From contig JANMAT010000009.1 of assembly GCA_031359995.1 (NCBI GenBank), positions 12,638 through 76,637 on the forward strand: a stretch of DNA of 64,000 nt, read 5' to 3'. Shown here piece after piece: positions 63,778 to 64,000 of this stretch. The position numbers were made by a program, and so were the translations under genes. The notes beneath the pieces were generated by a model. It had not been told where the DNA came from. It saw only the letters and a program-made list of their open reading frames with translations, and ran no database searches. The stretch is from JANMAT01 sp031359995 (GTDB lineage: Bacteria > Actinomycetota > Acidimicrobiia > Acidimicrobiales > Ilumatobacteraceae). The stretch's first letter is position 1. Every line of letters begins with the position of its first letter.

Positions 63778-63797
63778 CGGCGATTCGCCGGGGACAG
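63760..63797. repeat. Dispersed palindrome, copy 6
   Basis: A 38-base inverted repeat (CTGGTCCCGGCGAATC / GATTCGCCGGGGACAG around GCCGGC, two mismatches) at the symmetry centre between two divergent acyltransferase genes. The left flank GCGCG matches that of copy 2. Confidence 0.85.
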
Positions 63798-64000
63798 GCC
63801 CGGGAATCCGGGGTCGGGGGGACGGTTTCCTGTCGTGGCCCCCTCGGTACTTTGTCCACACCCCCTCCCCCCTGACCGCCCCCTCCCGCCGCCGCCCGGT
63901 GGGCCCGCCGACCTGCCGCCGCCGGCGACCGGGCCCGCCCCCTCGCTCGGCCACGTGCCCGCCCTGGACGGGCTGCGTGGGGTCGCGGTGGCCGTCGTGG
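63780..64000 (+). repeat. Inverted duplication, right arm
   Basis: Counterpart of the left arm, running off the window at 64000. The outer 124 bases are 98% identical to the left arm; the ATG of the left gene (63672) corresponds to CTC at 63865, so the right gene must use another start. Confidence 0.85.
63835..64000 (+). CDS. Second acyltransferase, N-terminal part
   Basis: The beginning of a second Acyltransferase-3 gene, cut by the window edge. It reads SLGHVPALDGLRGVAVAVV, identical in this part to the minus-strand gene. The matching start codon is absent (CTC at 63865); GTG at 63835 is the nearest in-frame candidate (M-A-P-S-V-L-C-P-H-P). There is no convincing ribosome site. Whether it is a functional gene cannot be decided from the 166 bases present. 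Confidence 0.6.
   Translation, partial: MAPSVLCPHPLPPDRPLPPPPGGPADLPPPATGPAPSLGHVPALDGLRGVAVAVV

Noticed and set aside
35754..63797. The repeated palindromes as a CRISPR array
   Set aside because: Spacing is irregular over kilobases, no spacers and no cas genes.

Overview
The window is about 70% G+C with strongly G/C-ending codons, packed genes and many 1-8 base start/stop overlaps. It carries a mycofactocin locus, a MurT/GatD pair, a CtpE-type ATPase, an EthA-type monooxygenase and NDMA-type alcohol dehydrogenases, so an actinobacterium is certain. The mix (archaeal-type ValS, group 3b hydrogenase, many acyl-CoA enzymes) suggests class Acidimicrobiia; that placement is an inference. I see no rRNA, tRNA, CRISPR array or transposase.

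Layout. 0-9.2 kb: housekeeping and stress genes (YjbR-like, PPOX, GGDEF/EAL, secreted SGNH hydrolase, CtpE-like ATPase, ClpP divergent from an SRPBCC-ArsR pair with two matching operators, DUF4259, VOC). 9.2-10 kb: a slightly lower-G+C patch of very small genes including an excisionase-like HTH protein. 10-16.4 kb: EthA-like monooxygenase, mycothiol-dependent-isomerase-like protein, USP, APC permease, ferredoxin, stomatin and NfeD. 16.5-21.4 kb: enoyl-CoA hydratase, then a complete four-gene group 3b [NiFe] hydrogenase whose large subunit ends at its last nickel-ligand motif. 21.4-34.6 kb: MurT-GatD, a fused double CoA-transferase, zinc peptidase, nitroreductase, a broken GHMP kinase, acyl-CoA dehydrogenase, acyl-CoA ligase with TetR, DedA, an alanine-racemase-like protein and DUF4395.

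34.5-54.2 kb is the most interesting part: a mycofactocin redox island. mftA-mftB-mftC, two OYE/FadH-type flavoenzymes, a dedicated ETF alpha/beta pair with FixC- and FixX-like partners, mftE and mftF lie almost wholly on the minus strand. Two mycofactocin-type zinc alcohol dehydrogenases and a MoxR/VWA pair follow on the plus strand. In principle the peptide cofactor takes electrons from alcohol dehydrogenases and passes them through the flavoproteins towards quinone. mftD, mftR and mftG are not in the window. 54.2-64 kb: LCP protein, valS, DUF4397 protein, cysS, MFS transporter and two divergent acyltransferases.

Overlaid on the right-hand 28 kb is a family of six 26-38 bp near-perfect palindromes (core GGCGAATC-N6-GATTCGCC) absent from the first 35 kb. 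Two copies lie in frame inside genes (mftF and moxR), one sits between convergent genes, and one is the centre of symmetry of a near-identical inverted duplication covering the starts of two acyltransferase genes. Paired sequence changes in both arms suggest the palindromic form is maintained. I regard this as the best candidate for something undescribed in the window.
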